A stretch of 64,000 nucleotides of DNA, from the NCBI GenBank assembly GCA_039583875.1, contig CM077151.1, forward strand, positions 25,290,208 through 25,354,207, read 5' to 3'. The position numbers and the translations under genes are program-made. The notes beneath the pieces were generated by a model. The model worked only from the letters and a program-made list of their open reading frames with translations, did not search any database and was not told where the DNA came from. How positions within the stretch are numbered: the stretch's first letter is position 1; the number at the start of each line of letters is the position of its first letter. Shown here in pieces: positions 21,452-33,099 of this stretch. The DNA is from Platanthera guangdongensis (Eukaryota; Streptophyta; Magnoliopsida; Asparagales; Orchidaceae).

Positions 21452-22135
21452 TGTGAATTTTATCCTACAAAGAGAATTTCCTCTTCCCCTCATTTCTTCC
21501 ACCTGACCTTCTTTTTCACGTTTTTGATATTATCCAGATATAGCAGCACATTTCCATCGAAATATTTTAGCATACATACATAAAATTATATTTAAATAAC
21601 CCCAAAAAAAACATAAAAAAACAATTTAATTTAATGACTCGTCTTCAATGCTATATAACATGTTTATGTTACCAAGTAATAATGATACAATGCATGGATA
21701 AAAAGCAATCATCAATCAATGATCTCTGGAATGATAAACCTTCAGTCAAAAATCCAAAAGACAAACAAATCGAATTAGGATACCCCCAGTCACTAAAAAA
21801 AAAAAAACTCAATTGAAAGGCAAAACATCAATCGATACATATGTAAAATATATGTGTCGATATTGGATATATTGGATGATAATTTTCAAAAGGATAGTTG
21901 CAAAGAAAAAACAACGTAAGCATCTCGTTTTATCCATGAAACATTTATGCCAGTCGCATCGAACAATATCCACAAGCACGGCCCCCGCTGCATCAATGAC
22001 TCACAATCATCTCGGCACCCATAGCAAGTTGTACCACACTAATTTTTATTAGGAGGAAACTTAACGATTTCTAGCCAAGTTGTATCAGCTGTCAGTGACA
22101 CAAAGTAGACCATCTCCCTCTTGCCATCCCACTGC
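21452..22135. other. Intergenic, no gene seen
   Basis: AT-rich with two short plus-strand open frames of no recognisable family. Confidence 0.45.
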
Positions 22136-22154
22136 AATCGCTATTCTTATTAAA

Positions 22155-22275
22155 GTAAATTTGGGCTGACATATCCAAGGAGTATGTAGGTCTCCCTAAA
22201 TATAAATATAAGTTTGTTCTTATGATCGTGGAGGCTCGCTTCTCTAAAGCAACTTATTTTCTACCACTGGCCCAT
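22155..22275 (+). pseudogene. Ty3/gypsy integrase core fragment
   Basis: One plus-strand frame reads WADISKEYVGLPKYKYKFV followed by LMIVEARFSKATYFLPLAHS. This follows the pattern of the start of the gypsy integrase catalytic core (W-D/-S-FV-GLP ... IVVDRFSK-AHF-P). The first catalytic Asp appears lost, and the frame closes right after. It is about 40 codons only. The element it belonged to is not otherwise resolved here. Confidence 0.45.
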
Positions 22276-22559
22276 TCATAAATTATTGATAGTGGTGGAA
22301 TTGGCTACCATTTGTGACTTTGTTGGCCAGTTGTTGTTGGCTTTTGATGGCTCCTCTTAGCTGCCCACTTTTTACCTCTTGATAGTTACATTGGTCCTTG
22401 CCTTGAGTGGCTGAATTCGGATTCGCTTTTGCTTTCGTTTGAGTCACCGAAACTAGTCCTTCCCTAGGCAACTCCTAGAGGTCGAAGTTATGTACGTCTT
22501 AGGACTATACTTGTAACTCTATAGTAGTGCAACCCTAAAGTAAATGATTTATTGATACT

Positions 22560-23738
22560 GAAGAGGATGACGTTCGGTGATAAACACGACCAGAATCCTA
22601 TGAAGGACAGGGGTAAAGGAAAAGTTGTGGTGAGTACTTACCGCTTTGATTACGAATATTTATAACTACTTTGAATATGAACATGTCAAACTCTTTTATT
22701 TTGAGATATTTACATCGAGTTAGATTTGAAATGAAGAAATTCGAAGATTTGAAATCACTGAATTATGAAATCGCTAAAAAGTTAAACATGAATTAGCAAG
22801 TGATAGAAACACTGAGGGGAAATTTATATATTTATTTCCTATATTTTGAATATGAATTAAATATGAAACTGAGAGTTCGTCGACGCATCGGAATGCTAGG
22901 GTCAGCCTTTGTGGGGGTGGGGGGGTGGGGGTGGGGGGGGTAGAGCCACAGGCTCCTACACCTCGTGAAGGGGGTAGAGCTCTCACACCTCGTAGGGGGG
23001 TCGAACTCCTACAGATTTTGATATATAATTGTCCAATTTAGGAGGCGTGGAAGCCTGCTGCGTTTTTGAGCGCCCTAAAGCGGGCATTGATGTGATGAGC
23101 CTACGGGCCCAGATGTTCGCGAAAATAAAGAACGACCATCAGCATTTCGAAAGAACGAATTATGATATGAATTCCCAAACTGCATTGATTACAAAAATGA
23201 ATAAGAATGAAAGTAATAAGAATTAACATCAAAAATTGTTATTTTTTTACTAGCTCACTATACATTACGTTTCTTGTTTAGATACATGTTCATTTTGATA
23301 TACAATTAATTTACTGTTTATTACTGCTGACTTTTCTTGTCTGCCTGTAATGCGGTTGAAGAGGTAAGATTTCACTTAGTTTTCTAAACTAATTGGTTGT
23401 CAATTTTTCATTGTACAATCAGAACACCAACGTACCAGGCCCCGCTAGGAGGATACCTGCGGAGGCAGATCGAAGACAGAGGGAAGGCGTGGTTCGTCCA
23501 TGGGTTAGCAATTGTTTCGTTTGTTTTAGATCTACTACAGTCTGTATTTGATGTATATAGATGTTTAGTTTTTTTTTTCTTGTACCTTGGATAGACATGA
23601 TGTATATGAATAAAAAGTTATTTGTGTTTCTCCTGGTACCATTCATATGTTTTGCTAATTACATCTACTGCGTTATTTAATTGTGAAAGACTGCTCAAAA
23701 TAGATTTAAATTGTGGCAGATTTCGGGCTGTTACATAT
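22560..23738 (-). repeat. Possible gypsy LTR relic, minus orientation
   Basis: The right edge reads TCGGGCTGTTACA followed by TATCCCCC. Its reverse complement, TGTAACAGCCCGA, is the usual start of Del/Tekay-type LTRs. The left edge was not found, so the extent is a guess. A poly-G stretch (about 22912-22942) lies inside. No coding signal was seen. Confidence 0.3.
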
Positions 23739-24289
23739 CCCCCGTCATATTAAAAAGACATGAAAACCCAAACTGACGTGTCCCCGACATTCGACATCTG
23801 CAACTTTGTTCAAGGTATTAAAAAAAATTAACATAGTGGCGTACTGCATGCATATTCCTCTTAAGGCAAAAATCCACAATGCTTTTCCAAACCCAAATAG
23901 TAAATTAGAAAGCCATCCACAATCACTATGGCCTTAATGTTGATCATTGAGGGATGAATTGTACTCCAATCAGTTCGTGCCCTCTGTTGTTGCAACAGTC
24001 AAGGAACAACAAAATTGATTAATAATCCACGACGAGGGAGAAAGCACCCGAGAAAATAAATGCATATGACATCAAAGAACAACATACTTGTAATTATCGA
24101 GAGGCCGATAAATCTATTAGGCCCTCAGATAGGATCGCCTAGAGAATAAACAGGATTCTCCACCGGGTGTCAATAGAGATTTATTGGGTCCCAAAAAGGT
24201 TTGTTCAGTTTCAGTTATGGAGTTTTATGTTGCATCAGCCCCAGATTCATTTTAGTGCATGGTTTGTAACATCCACAATAGACATCTAT
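23739..24289. other. Intergenic, no gene seen
   Basis: Mixed AT-rich sequence without recognised element ends or proteins. Confidence 0.45.
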
Positions 24290-25440
24290 GCAGGATCTCT
24301 TTTGTACTTTTTGCCTTGTAATGTTTTTTTAACGTGAAATGAAAGAGGCTAGACATATTTTGACCAAAGTTTAATATTCATAATTGATTGGTCTTGATAA
24401 CGAGCATGTTGAAACCCGGAGAGCGGTTAAACGGAGTTCAGACTAAGCGGGGACAGTTCGAGTTACTTGACTCGCCGTCGAGTGCTCTACACCGGGATAT
24501 TTCGAGTTTGCAGTCGACCCTCATTAATTAAGAATTGGCTTATCTACACTCAGACCCGAGAGCTGTAGCGAGGAAGTCCCGCCACACACTCAGAAATTCT
24601 ATTCGCAATTTCCCCTCCTAAAGCAAAACTGAGCTCGGCACCTCGAATGGCACGGAGAAAGAACTCGCACAGGAAGGAGCTCTAGGAGGCAAGGTCTGCC
24701 ACTCTGAGGTGTTTTGAGGTCTATTATATAGGCAAACTCTTGTCGATGGCATAGCAATCTTTTTTTGGCCTGCGGATAGCGGCCTCCGCCTTTTGGTACT
24801 ACTAGGTGCAGCCCAAATTGATCTGTCGACAGCGGAATCCAGCTGTTTGGGAATGCTATGAGCAGACCCTGGTGGTCTGCGAACAACCGAATGCATGCGG
24901 ACCAAGATCCTAACCCGGCAAGTATCCCGACCAGGATGATCGGGGACTCGCCTGGCTCGAGCTCGCATAAAGCCAGGGCTCGCCTGGCGTGAAATCTCCA
25001 GGATGGAACTCTCTATCGCCCTGAGTTCGCGCGCCCTGGGATAGCCAAGCTCGAGCTCGCGAAGTCCTCATTAAATTGGGACCGAGCCTCGCGCGGTCTG
25101 GGTTCGGCTTGCCGCACTTAAGCTCTCCTGACCTTTCCTAAACGTGATTTGGGTTGGGCTCGCTAAATATGGGTTGTAAATAGCACCTCCTTCATAGATG
25201 ACATGCAAACACTTGTTCCACTTCCAACTTCTAGAGCATCTCTCATTTCAGTGAGATAAGATCTCTTTAGTACTTTTAGCCTTGTAATATTTTCTTAATG
25301 TGAAATGAAAGAGAACACACAGATTTTAACCAATGTTTGGTCTTGATAACTAGCACCTCCATCACAGATGGCTTCCATACACCTATTCCACTTCCAAAGT
25401 CTGGAGCATCTCTCATTTAAGTGAGAGCCATACTACTTTC
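24290..25440. repeat. Tandem repeat of about 170 bp, split by an insertion
   Basis: The unit TAGCACCTCC...GAGCATCTCTCATTT...CCTTGTAAT...GGTCTTGATAAC starts at 25181 and again at 25351, 170 bp apart. The tail of a preceding unit is at 24290-24406. That unit is separated from the next by the 774-bp insertion at 24407-25180, so the array originally had at least three units in a row. Confidence 0.7.
24407..25180. mobile_element. Inserted element, possible solo LTR, 774 bp
   Basis: It interrupts the 170-bp tandem repeat precisely: GAGCA lies on the left (24402-24406) and TAGCA on the right (25181-25185), where an intact unit has a single TAGCA. That is a 5-bp target duplication with one change. 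The insert starts TGTTGAAACCCGG and ends GTTGTAAA, so the right end is not the canonical CA. It has GC-rich stretches (GCCTGGCTCGAGCTCGC) and no convincing coding region. A solo LTR is the simplest reading. Confidence 0.5.
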
Positions 25441-26100
25441 TAGAGCATTATTCAAAGCGGTGCCTCCTCAGCCAATGAAATGATATTTCATGCCACTTTT
25501 TGCCCTAGGCCCCTATTTGCAGCTTGCATGTGAGTTTTTCTTGAATCAGAACTGAAATCAGAACCTCCAAAAAGACCCAATTGATCGGTTCCAGGTTCTC
25601 CATTTCATCCTGCACACCCTTAATCGCTTGTGCTAGTGGCTTCTAGCTTCTCTTACTGTCATTGGCGACCTTTCTCCCAACCTCCATTTTCTCTTAGCTT
25701 CTTTGCCCCTCTACCTTATTCTCTCTCTTCACTGGTATGGATACAAGTAGTTCACCTCACCTCCAATGTGTGATGAATTTCACATCTTCGAAGGTGCCAT
25801 TGTAACTGTAGATCGTTTATTCCTTCGACTTTGTATTTGTGTTGAAGACTACTGAGAATTTTATGATTCGAGACAGCAAAGTGGTGTCATGGCAATAACG
25901 ACCGACCGTGACTTTATAATGTTCAAAGGTTGCTCACAAATTGTTAGTAATAATTTTACGCAATTCTTTTAAATAATTAGCATAAGTTTGCGCATCGAAT
26001 AAAATACGTTCAAGAAGATGGTGTAATAAGAGCACAAAGTTAATCTCGAAAGAAGATTTATTATAAGAGTAATTTTTAGAATTATTATACGTGAGTGCTG
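25441..26100. other. Intergenic, no gene seen
   Basis: Nothing recognised. The 3' LTR of the minus-strand gypsy remnant at 26120-28380 would be expected here but was not found. Confidence 0.4.
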
Positions 26101-26119
26101 CTTGTGGAAGTACAAGATC

Positions 26120-28167
26120 TCATTGCTTTACATTCGCCCCAGTTAAACGCTTAAGAAACTCCCTCAAACTTTTTTCAACGACGTTAGTCTGCCAATCGAT
26201 CAGAGAGTGATAAGCACTACTAGACTCAAGTTTGGTTCCTATTCGACCGCATTGTGTGTTCCAAAAATACGATAGAATAAATTCACTACATTGATATATT
26301 TTCATAAATCTGCATATTTCCAAATGATAATGAGTTGAAATAAAAGCGTCATCTTTAAATATGAAGTCGACAGAGAGGGGTGTGTCGAGTGAGTGTTCAA
26401 CAGATATAATGTGAAGAAACTGAGTAATATCAGGTGGCACATCAGGAATTGATAAAAGTGGGATGAGCGACATATTTAAATAGTGGTTTTCCTCATGAGG
26501 TGGGGGCTCAGGAGGGAGTGTAGTGAGCAGTAATGCGGTGGAGTCAGTGACAAGTGAACTAGAAGGTGCAGAGGTCCTCTCGCGGGCCCTTGGAATCAGG
26601 CAGTTCTTCTAGGGAAGAAGAACAATCTTGTGTTCATTGTGCTCAAAGGAATGGGAGTTTCTCGTGCTATCGTGCATGACATGTCAGTCGTATTGCCAAG
26701 CTCGTCCTAATAGGATGTGACAGACATCCATGCCAGCGACATGGCATAATACTCTATCCGAATACGTGCTCCCTATAGAAAACTCTACTAGAAAGTAGTG
26801 TGTGACGGGCATAGTAAAATGAGTATTGATGTCAGAATTGTAGGGCTTTTTCTAACAGGTGCATCTCAAGTTCTAATATGTCGACCATGCGCCGAGAAAT
26901 GAAATTCTCCATAATACCTCGATCGATGATAATGGAATAAAACTGTCCCTGGATGCGTGCAATAGTACGGAAAATATCGTGCCTCATCTATCCTATGTAG
27001 ACTCGCGAGGGGTAATCAAACTATAACGTAAGACACAGACTAAGTGTTCGGCGTGTTCGCCTTCCATTTCTATGACATCCTCGGACTCGTGCTCGTGGTC
27101 GGGCTCAGGGTGAGACTTATTTATGTAGCCTCCATACTCAGGCTCACCGTCCGGGGAATCGATAATTGGGACGAAGTGGCGTCACGGACAATCAGATGAT
27201 TTGTGCCCTGGTCCATACACTTGAAGCATCAGAATACTACAGTTAATCTCCTTTCCCTTGGAGAGAATGGTGGGTGGGGTTGGAATTCCGGTGGTAGTGA
27301 TGGGAGGATGAGGGGAATCTGAGATCCTAGCCGTGGTGGTAGTGGTGACACTCGATGTAGATCTATCAGTAGATTTGACTATGGTTGACCGTTTTTGGGA
27401 GGGCTCCACTCTCCGTGCACGACTCGATATTTATCCTAAGTCTTTGTAATCAAATAACTCTAGCTGGTCTCTAATGGAATAGCGCAGCCTGTTCAGATAA
27501 CATGAGACGATCATATCATCATCCTCTCGGAGATTGAGGCGAGACTAAAGGACTAAGAATTTGTTTGTGTACTCGTCTACGGTCAATTTGTCTTGTCGTA
27601 GGTTGTCGAACCTATGGTAGAGGGTTTGCAAATAATCCGCTGGGACGTATTGCATTCACAATTGAATTTTAAACTCATCCCAAGGGGTAATCGGGGCAAA
27701 CCTAAGTTGAATCTAGACCGCTCTAGCTGACTCCACCAAACAAAGGCAAAACCCTTATACCTAAAGGTAGCGTACTCGACTTGCATAGCTTGGGGAAATT
27801 TCTTCCAAGCTAGGAGAGGATTCATTCTATCACACCAATCTAGACATCCCTCCGATTCTAAGTGCCCTTCAAAATCACCAACGTCTAACTTGATCCCTAA
27901 GTCCCATCGAGGTGGTTCCCTACCATTTTGTTGACCTTGCGCCATTCGTCGAGGATCAGGGTTGTCGTTTTCAGGTTGCCTAGGGTTAGGACCCTCTTCA
28001 ATTTGGGGTGAGATAATCACTAACTGTTGGTTGGCTTCTAAGGTGTTTTCACGCGTGCACAACCCATTTATCACTTGTCCCACATCTCGCATGTTCGCGG
28101 TAACATTCGTGCTCAACGCTTCGATGGTTTTAGTTAAATTTTTAATTTGTGTGCTCAGATCGACCAC
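26120..28167 (-). pseudogene. Ty3/gypsy gag-protease-integrase remnant
   Basis: Reading the minus strand from 28167: the gag N-terminus has IKNLTKTIEALSTNV, then GDFEGHLESEGCLDWCDRMN and YATFRYKGFAFVWWSQLER, which match the gypsy retrotransposon gag domain. A degenerate zinc knuckle follows (VYGPGHKSSDCP, about 27190-27230). Next is a protease C-terminal region, CHILLGRAWQYD (about 26690-26740). At 26240-26120 comes integrase sequence, SSAYHSLIDWQTNVVEKSL, a mutated form of the usual YHPQTDGQTEVVNRSL. RT, RNase H and the integrase N-terminus are missing. Stops and frameshifts are frequent, so the element is dead. Its LTR is at 28382-30298. Confidence 0.75.
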
Positions 28168-28363
28168 TCATTTTATAAAATACCAACACGATTTTCCATT
28201 TAAAAAAATTTTAAATTTTTTGTTTGTTTTTTAAAAATAAAGTTTTTAAAAAAAAATACACAAAAAATTTTTTTGAAAAAAAATTATAAATTTTGTAAAC
28301 AGGATGTCTTAAAAAAATTTGAAATTTGGATCGCGTGATTCGCGATAGGAGCGAATCACATCC

Positions 28364-28375
28364 CCTCTGATATCA
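28364..28375 (-). promoter_or_regulatory. Primer binding site of gypsy remnant
   Basis: On the minus strand this reads TGATATCAGAGG, one base off the usual initiator-Met-tRNA site TGGTATCAGAG. It sits 6 bases inside the LTR edge. Position and orientation agree with the gag frame beginning about 200 bases further on. Confidence 0.55.
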
Positions 28376-28381
28376 AACTGA

Positions 28382-30298
28382 TGTAGACTCGAATTAGTGT
28401 TGGATTTGAAAAATGGTTTGATTTGTTATAAAATAATGGACTTTAATTTTGAAAGAAGGCGATCGGGCCAATTCGAGTTTTGAGCGCTTAATTACGCTCG
28501 TCGTAACGGATATTAATAAAATCGCTGAACTTTGCTAAATACGAGTCTCTCAAGCGTTTTCGGAATTGAATATTTCGCGAGATTTATACAACCACAAGCA
28601 AAAATCACAATAACAATTTATGAGATAATAATAATAAGAATAGTTCAAACGTTCGAGGCAAGACTAGCAATATTTAATTGAACCACTTAAAATTAATTTG
28701 ACAAAACGGAGCACAGAAAGGGCGAATATTACCCAAGCTAGGAGAAGTCCCTCCAAATCCAACTATGGAACAAACCGTGGCCCAAGGCTGTCAGACAAGA
28801 TGTTGTAGTCGACGACAACTAGGTGTAGTAGCAGTAACACGAACAACAGGAATACCGGCGACAGTTGGAGTCGGCGCACCTCTACTGTAACACGCGATCG
28901 AGAGCTGCACGGGTCAGCGGGACTCGCACGCAGTTCGTTGGGTTCGGTCGCGGAAGAACTAAGAAGCTAGTCGGATCAGCTTGAAGGAGAGGCGCGTGTC
29001 TTGCCGGAGAAGCCCAGAAGTTCCGTCGCTTCGGCTGATCTACTGCAGCGGGGAGGACGATGTTGAGCAGTACCAGATACAAAGGGGAAAGGAAAACAAA
29101 TTTTGTTTTCCACTGAATAATTCCAGCTCTTGTGCTACTTCCGCATGGTGTCTCTTATAGGCAGGAAAATTGCTATTTCACTTCTTCCTTTTCTTTGTTT
29201 TCAAAACTGACAGGTCGTAAACATGTGATTTATTATTTTTCTTTTTTGTTTGTTTCCAAAAGCTGACAACAGCTTTTCAAAAAGTATCCATCAGACAATG
29301 AAAATATGTGTTTTAATTATCTGAAATTAAGTGTTTCATTTTCAAACACTCATCACGATTTTCCGAAGAATAATTCCCCAAGTGTTTTTCCAGGTTAATT
29401 TTTTTATTAACTTTATGCATTCTTTAAATAATTTAAGCTTGCCCCTTATGTACTAACTATTCGAATTACCGGACTGTTTTATTTAGGGTCCCCCCGGATG
29501 TCAAGCCAATGAGCCAGGACTAGAAATAGCATCGATGCATGAAAATAAAATACAGAAAATGAAATAGCAAATAAATAATAATAATAAAAGATAATTGCCG
29601 CGTGATGGGATCACGCGTTCTCGGGTGCAACGATGGATGCATCAAAAATAATAAAAAGGAATAATAAGAAGAAAGTGGAATGAGAGACGACGTAATAATA
29701 AGGCAACACGAAATAACAAATCTGAAAGACATAAATAAGACACCATAGTAATCAAGGGAACAATAAGAATTCATCTAGTCTTTTGACTAACAGAAAATGT
29801 AATTAAAACATGGCAAGGAGGAAGCCACTCCCGCCAGCTCTAGCGGACCCCCTTTCACGTGAAGATATACAAGCTATGGTTGGAGGTCGTCACCGCTGTC
29901 TTTGGAGTTCTAGATGCGCACAAGGCTGCGTGTTGTGATCCTGACTGCTCACACAAGGAGTTCCAGTTCTGCTTCCAAAAGCGGGTAGTGTGTTAGTCAT
30001 ATAGTATAGTTTTTGATTTGTGACTATGTATATATTTTTGATGTAGTCCACTAATACATGTGGCACAGTTTTGAGATAGACCTTTCTTTTTGTATACATA
30101 TATGTTAAGTTATCTGCTAACTTTGATGTACTATATGACTTTTTGTTGGACTGTAACTGTTATATAAATAAATAGCATGTTTTATTTTTTTGCATATTTC
30201 TTTTGTACTTTGTAATTATAATTGTTGAATGTTCATATACATGGCGCCTCTGATGTATAAAAAATTGTGATGGTAGCCTAGGAAGCGGGGTCGTTACA
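28382..30298 (-). repeat. 5' LTR of minus-strand gypsy remnant, about 1.9 kb
   Basis: On the minus strand it starts TGTAACGACCCCGC and ends GAGTCTACA, next to the primer binding site. The start motif is typical of Del/Tekay-type chromoviral LTRs, and the length fits that group. No matching 3' LTR was found in the window, so the boundary call rests on the end motifs alone. Confidence 0.5.
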
Positions 30299-30300
30299 TA

Positions 30301-30391
30301 TCCAACGGCCGGCTGTTGAGCCGCGGTTTCGAACCCACGCCCCATTGATAAAAGTTCTTAGAAGAGCCTCTCATCACCAACTGAGGCTACT
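30301..30391 (-). repeat. SINE-like copy 1, tRNA-type head, minus strand
   Basis: The reverse complement holds an A-box-like AGCCTCAGTTGGTGATGAG and a perfect B-box GGTTCGAAACC (30325-30335). About 50 bases separate them, the spacing of a tRNA gene. The remaining sequence does not fold as a full tRNA, so this reads as a tRNA-derived SINE head rather than a tRNA gene. Confidence 0.6.
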
Positions 30392-30582
30392 CAATTGATG
30401 ATGAGAGGCTCTTCTAAGAACTCTTATCAAAGGGGGCGCGACTTCGAAACCGCCCCTCAATAACCGGCCGCTAGATTTATCCCGGTAGCCCCAGGAGGGT
30501 CCGCGGAGAGTTGGTTGGAGTGCGAGGGACTGCAGCCATGTTCGGGTCCACGTAGCCACTCGTGGGGCCCGCAACATAAAAG
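30388..30582 (+). repeat. SINE-like copy 2, head plus body
   Basis: The head is CTCAATTGATGATGAGAGG, with a decayed B-box (ACTTCGAAACC, 30441-30451). The body runs from CTAGATTTATCCCGG to CCGCAACATAAAAG. Body and head are in the same order as copy 4 at 30701-30904, which supports a defined unit of about 195-205 bp. Confidence 0.6.
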
Positions 30583-30700
30583 GGCACACTTTTATGTTGC
30601 GGGCCCCATGAGTGGCTACGTGGACCCGAACAGGGCTGCAGTCCCTCGCACTCCAACCAACTCTCTGCGGACCCACCTGGGGCCACCGGGATAAATCTAG
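30471..30700. repeat. Near-perfect 112-bp palindrome with 6-base loop
   Basis: The left arm is 30471-30582, the loop GGCACA is 30583-30588, and the right arm is 30589-30700. The arms differ at only a few positions (for example AGGAGGGTC against the complement of GACCCACCT). The right arm is the body of another SINE-like copy in inverted orientation without its head. A structure this long would form a stable hairpin in DNA or RNA. Confidence 0.9.
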
Positions 30701-30904
30701 CCAACTCTTGCAACTCAGTTGGTGATGAGAGGCTCTTTTAAGAACTCTTATAAAAGGGGACGCTGGTTCGAAACCGCGCCTCAACAACCGGTCGCTGGAT
30801 TTATCTCGGTAGCCCCAGGTGGGTCCGCGGAGAATTGGTTGGAGTGCGAGGAACTACAACCCTGTTCGGGCCCACGTAGCCACTCGTAGGACCCGCAACA
30901 TAAA
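30701..30904 (+). repeat. SINE-like copy 4, complete head and body
   Basis: The A-box-like CAACTCAGTTGGTGATGAG (30711-30729) is followed by a perfect B-box GGTTCGAAACC (30765-30775) and the same body as copy 2, ending CCGCAACATAAAG. This is the best-preserved member of the cluster. The parent tRNA cannot be named by eye. Confidence 0.6.
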
Positions 30905-31015
30905 GTTGAAAAGGATAATTACTTCTCCAAGTCATGCATTTTCTTTTTTTCGTTATGCTATGAAAAGATGATAAATAGTAACATGATTTCTTCTCAAAAA
31001 TGTATACTCATAGCA

Positions 31016-31661
31016 TGTTTTAGAACTTGTGATGTTAGCGATTTGGCGGTCTGGTGGTTTGGCGGATTGACGATCTAGTCTGGCGGCCGGCCTTGTGGTC
31101 TGACAGTTTGGCGGTCTGATCGTTGGCGATTGACATACTTCTAGCGTACTGGTTCTGAAGGTTTGACAACTACTGTAGCGGTCTGGTCCCGGAATCTGTG
31201 GCGTAGGTCTAGCTGACCTGGGGGTCATTGAGACCGCCTCCTTGATAGGACAAGGAGGGCTTGGAGTTCTATCTGTTGTTGCAGGTTGGCGGTCAGGAGG
31301 CTGAGGCCGCTGCGGATAAAAGAAGCATTGTGATCTAACAGCTGATGCAGTTTGGCGGTCAGGAGGTCGAGGTTGCTGCAGTCTGGCGGTTATAGATGAC
31401 TAATCGCTTCTGGTGCTTCTGGTGGTCAGCGACGATCTGAGGAGGAGAGACCGACAGACTCTAGTTAAGGAGTGAATAACTTCTATAACTGCTCAACATT
31501 ATGCGGTCTGTAAAAATTAGTTCGCCTAGTCGGCTTGTTGTAATTTAGTCCTATATCGTCTGTTGTATTGTCTTTCTATCTCCTCTCCACTATAAATAGG
31601 GGTCATACCCATGTAAATTAACTTTTTGTGAAAAGAAAATTATGTTATTTAGATTTTCTCA
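31016..31661 (+). repeat. 5' LTR of plus-strand Copia
   Basis: It begins TGTTTTAGAACTTG and ends ATTTTCTCA. It has many GGCGGTCTGG/GGCGGTTTGG words in its first 400 bases and CTATAAATAGGGG (about 31590), a good TATA box. Confidence 0.88.
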
Positions 31662-31663
31662 CA

Positions 31664-31675
31664 CGGTATCAGAGC
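31664..31675 (+). promoter_or_regulatory. Primer binding site, initiator-Met tRNA type
   Basis: CGGTATCAGAGC lies 2 bases after the 5' LTR; the usual Copia site is TGGTATCAGAGC. Confidence 0.85.
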
Positions 31676-31824
31676 GAACCCGATCCTTGCGGACTCCCGT
31701 TTTCTAACCGCCCGCTAAGCTCTTCTGCAGTCTCTGCGGACTCTGGTTTCTAACTGCATGCTAAGCTCTTTTGCGATCTCTGCGGACCCCGATTTTCTAA
31801 CCGCACACTGACCTCTTTGCGCAG

Positions 31825-32690
31825 ATGTCTCTGTGCTGCGAATTCTGTCTTGCCGCGCAGTTTCTTTTTTTGTTCGCCCTTTCTATGGCGATTATGGAAT
31901 TTTCTTTTTACACTGGCTCAAACTATCCGGACTGGAGTGTTTCATTTGTGTTCTTGTTGCGATCACAACGCAAACGCCATCATCTCACTGATGACCCTAA
32001 TGTTTGAGGGTCCGCTTCCTTTGATGATTGGGATGTCAGTGATGCTTTGGTAAGGAGATGCCTTGCTAATAGTCTGTCTGATGAGTGTATACCCATCATT
32101 CGTCATGATGAGACTGTCAAAGCTGCTTGAACTCATCTTGTTGTTATTTACTTTAAGGGCGCTCAGACTTCGTGCATATACACGTTATTTGCTGATCTGT
32201 TTGCCCGTCCTAGCTTGACTCATGTTGCTGCTTACCCGGAGGTGCAAGCCTTTGACGCTGAAATTCTTCAGCATCGCCCCTTCTCTGTTGATCTTGCTGA
32301 ACAACACAAACACTTTCATGAACTTCTGGTTGTGTGTTATCTTATTCGCCATCCTAAGTCTTATGACATAATTAGAAAGCAAATTCTTGGCAAAGCCGAC
32401 TTTCCCACTCTTGATGCTACTGCTGCTTGTATCACCGCTGTTACTACTCTTCTTTAACGCCCTCTACTTGCCTCCCCACCCCATCACGACATCTTTGCTC
32501 ATCCAGTTTACTCTGACAATTCTAGTGGCCGTAAAGGTCACTCTGGTGGATGTGGTCTGTCTCGTCATCTCTGCTCTCATTGTGGCAAGACAGGACAGCT
32601 TGTTGATCGTTGTTGGGCCAAGTATACTCATCTTCGCTCGCCCGCGGGTGATACCACAAGGAAATCCACATCCCTTGCCTCTTCTTCAAG
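31825..32690 (+). pseudogene. Copia gag with degenerate zinc knuckle
   Basis: The likely start at 31825 is followed by YTGSNYPDW, the conserved opening of Copia gag. Stops occur near 32005 and 32128. The central part (32215-32457) includes VEFPTL-like DFPTLDATAACITAV and HELLVVCYLIRHP. The knuckle CSHCGKTGQLVDRCW (about 32571-32616) keeps its Cys residues but has lost the His. Capsid function would be lost in this copy. Confidence 0.75.
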
Positions 32691-32700
32691 AAGTGTTAAT

Positions 32701-32991
32701 GTGCTTACGCAGGATAAATGGCTTATTGATTCGGGAACTACTAATCACATGACAGACAATCATCGTTTGTTCTATTGTTTGGACAAGCATAACCAATCTC
32801 CTCTGATTTTTGTTGTGGATGATACTCTGTCTCCTGTGTACGGAACTGGTACAGTCCACGTCACTCCGTCTCTGCGGTTTGAGGACACACTTTATGTGTC
32901 ATCCTTTCCACGCAATTTACATTTTGTTCCTGTTCTTTGCAAACAACTAAACTACATGATTACATTTACATCTAATACTTGTTCTTTTTAG
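32701..32991 (+). pseudogene. Copia protease region
   Basis: It contains WLIDSGTTNHMT, the aspartic protease active site DSG in Copia context, then YGTGTVHVTPSL and LYVSSFPRNLHFVPVLCK. The frame closes at 32991. The GAG-pre-integrase stretch (TTGTESNGLFFL) follows in another frame at about 33010-33060. Confidence 0.75.
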
Positions 32992-33099
32992 AATCTTCAC
33001 TCCAAAGAGACGATTACTACTGGGACTGAAAGCAATGGACTCTTTTTCCTAGATAATGTCACTGCTTTCTCTTCTTCTATTCTCCAATGATATCTTCAC

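Noticed and set aside
30711..30790. A functional tRNA gene
   Set aside because: A- and B-box-like sequences are present, but the acceptor and anticodon arms do not pair convincingly and there are several diverged copies sharing a non-tRNA body; a SINE head fits better.
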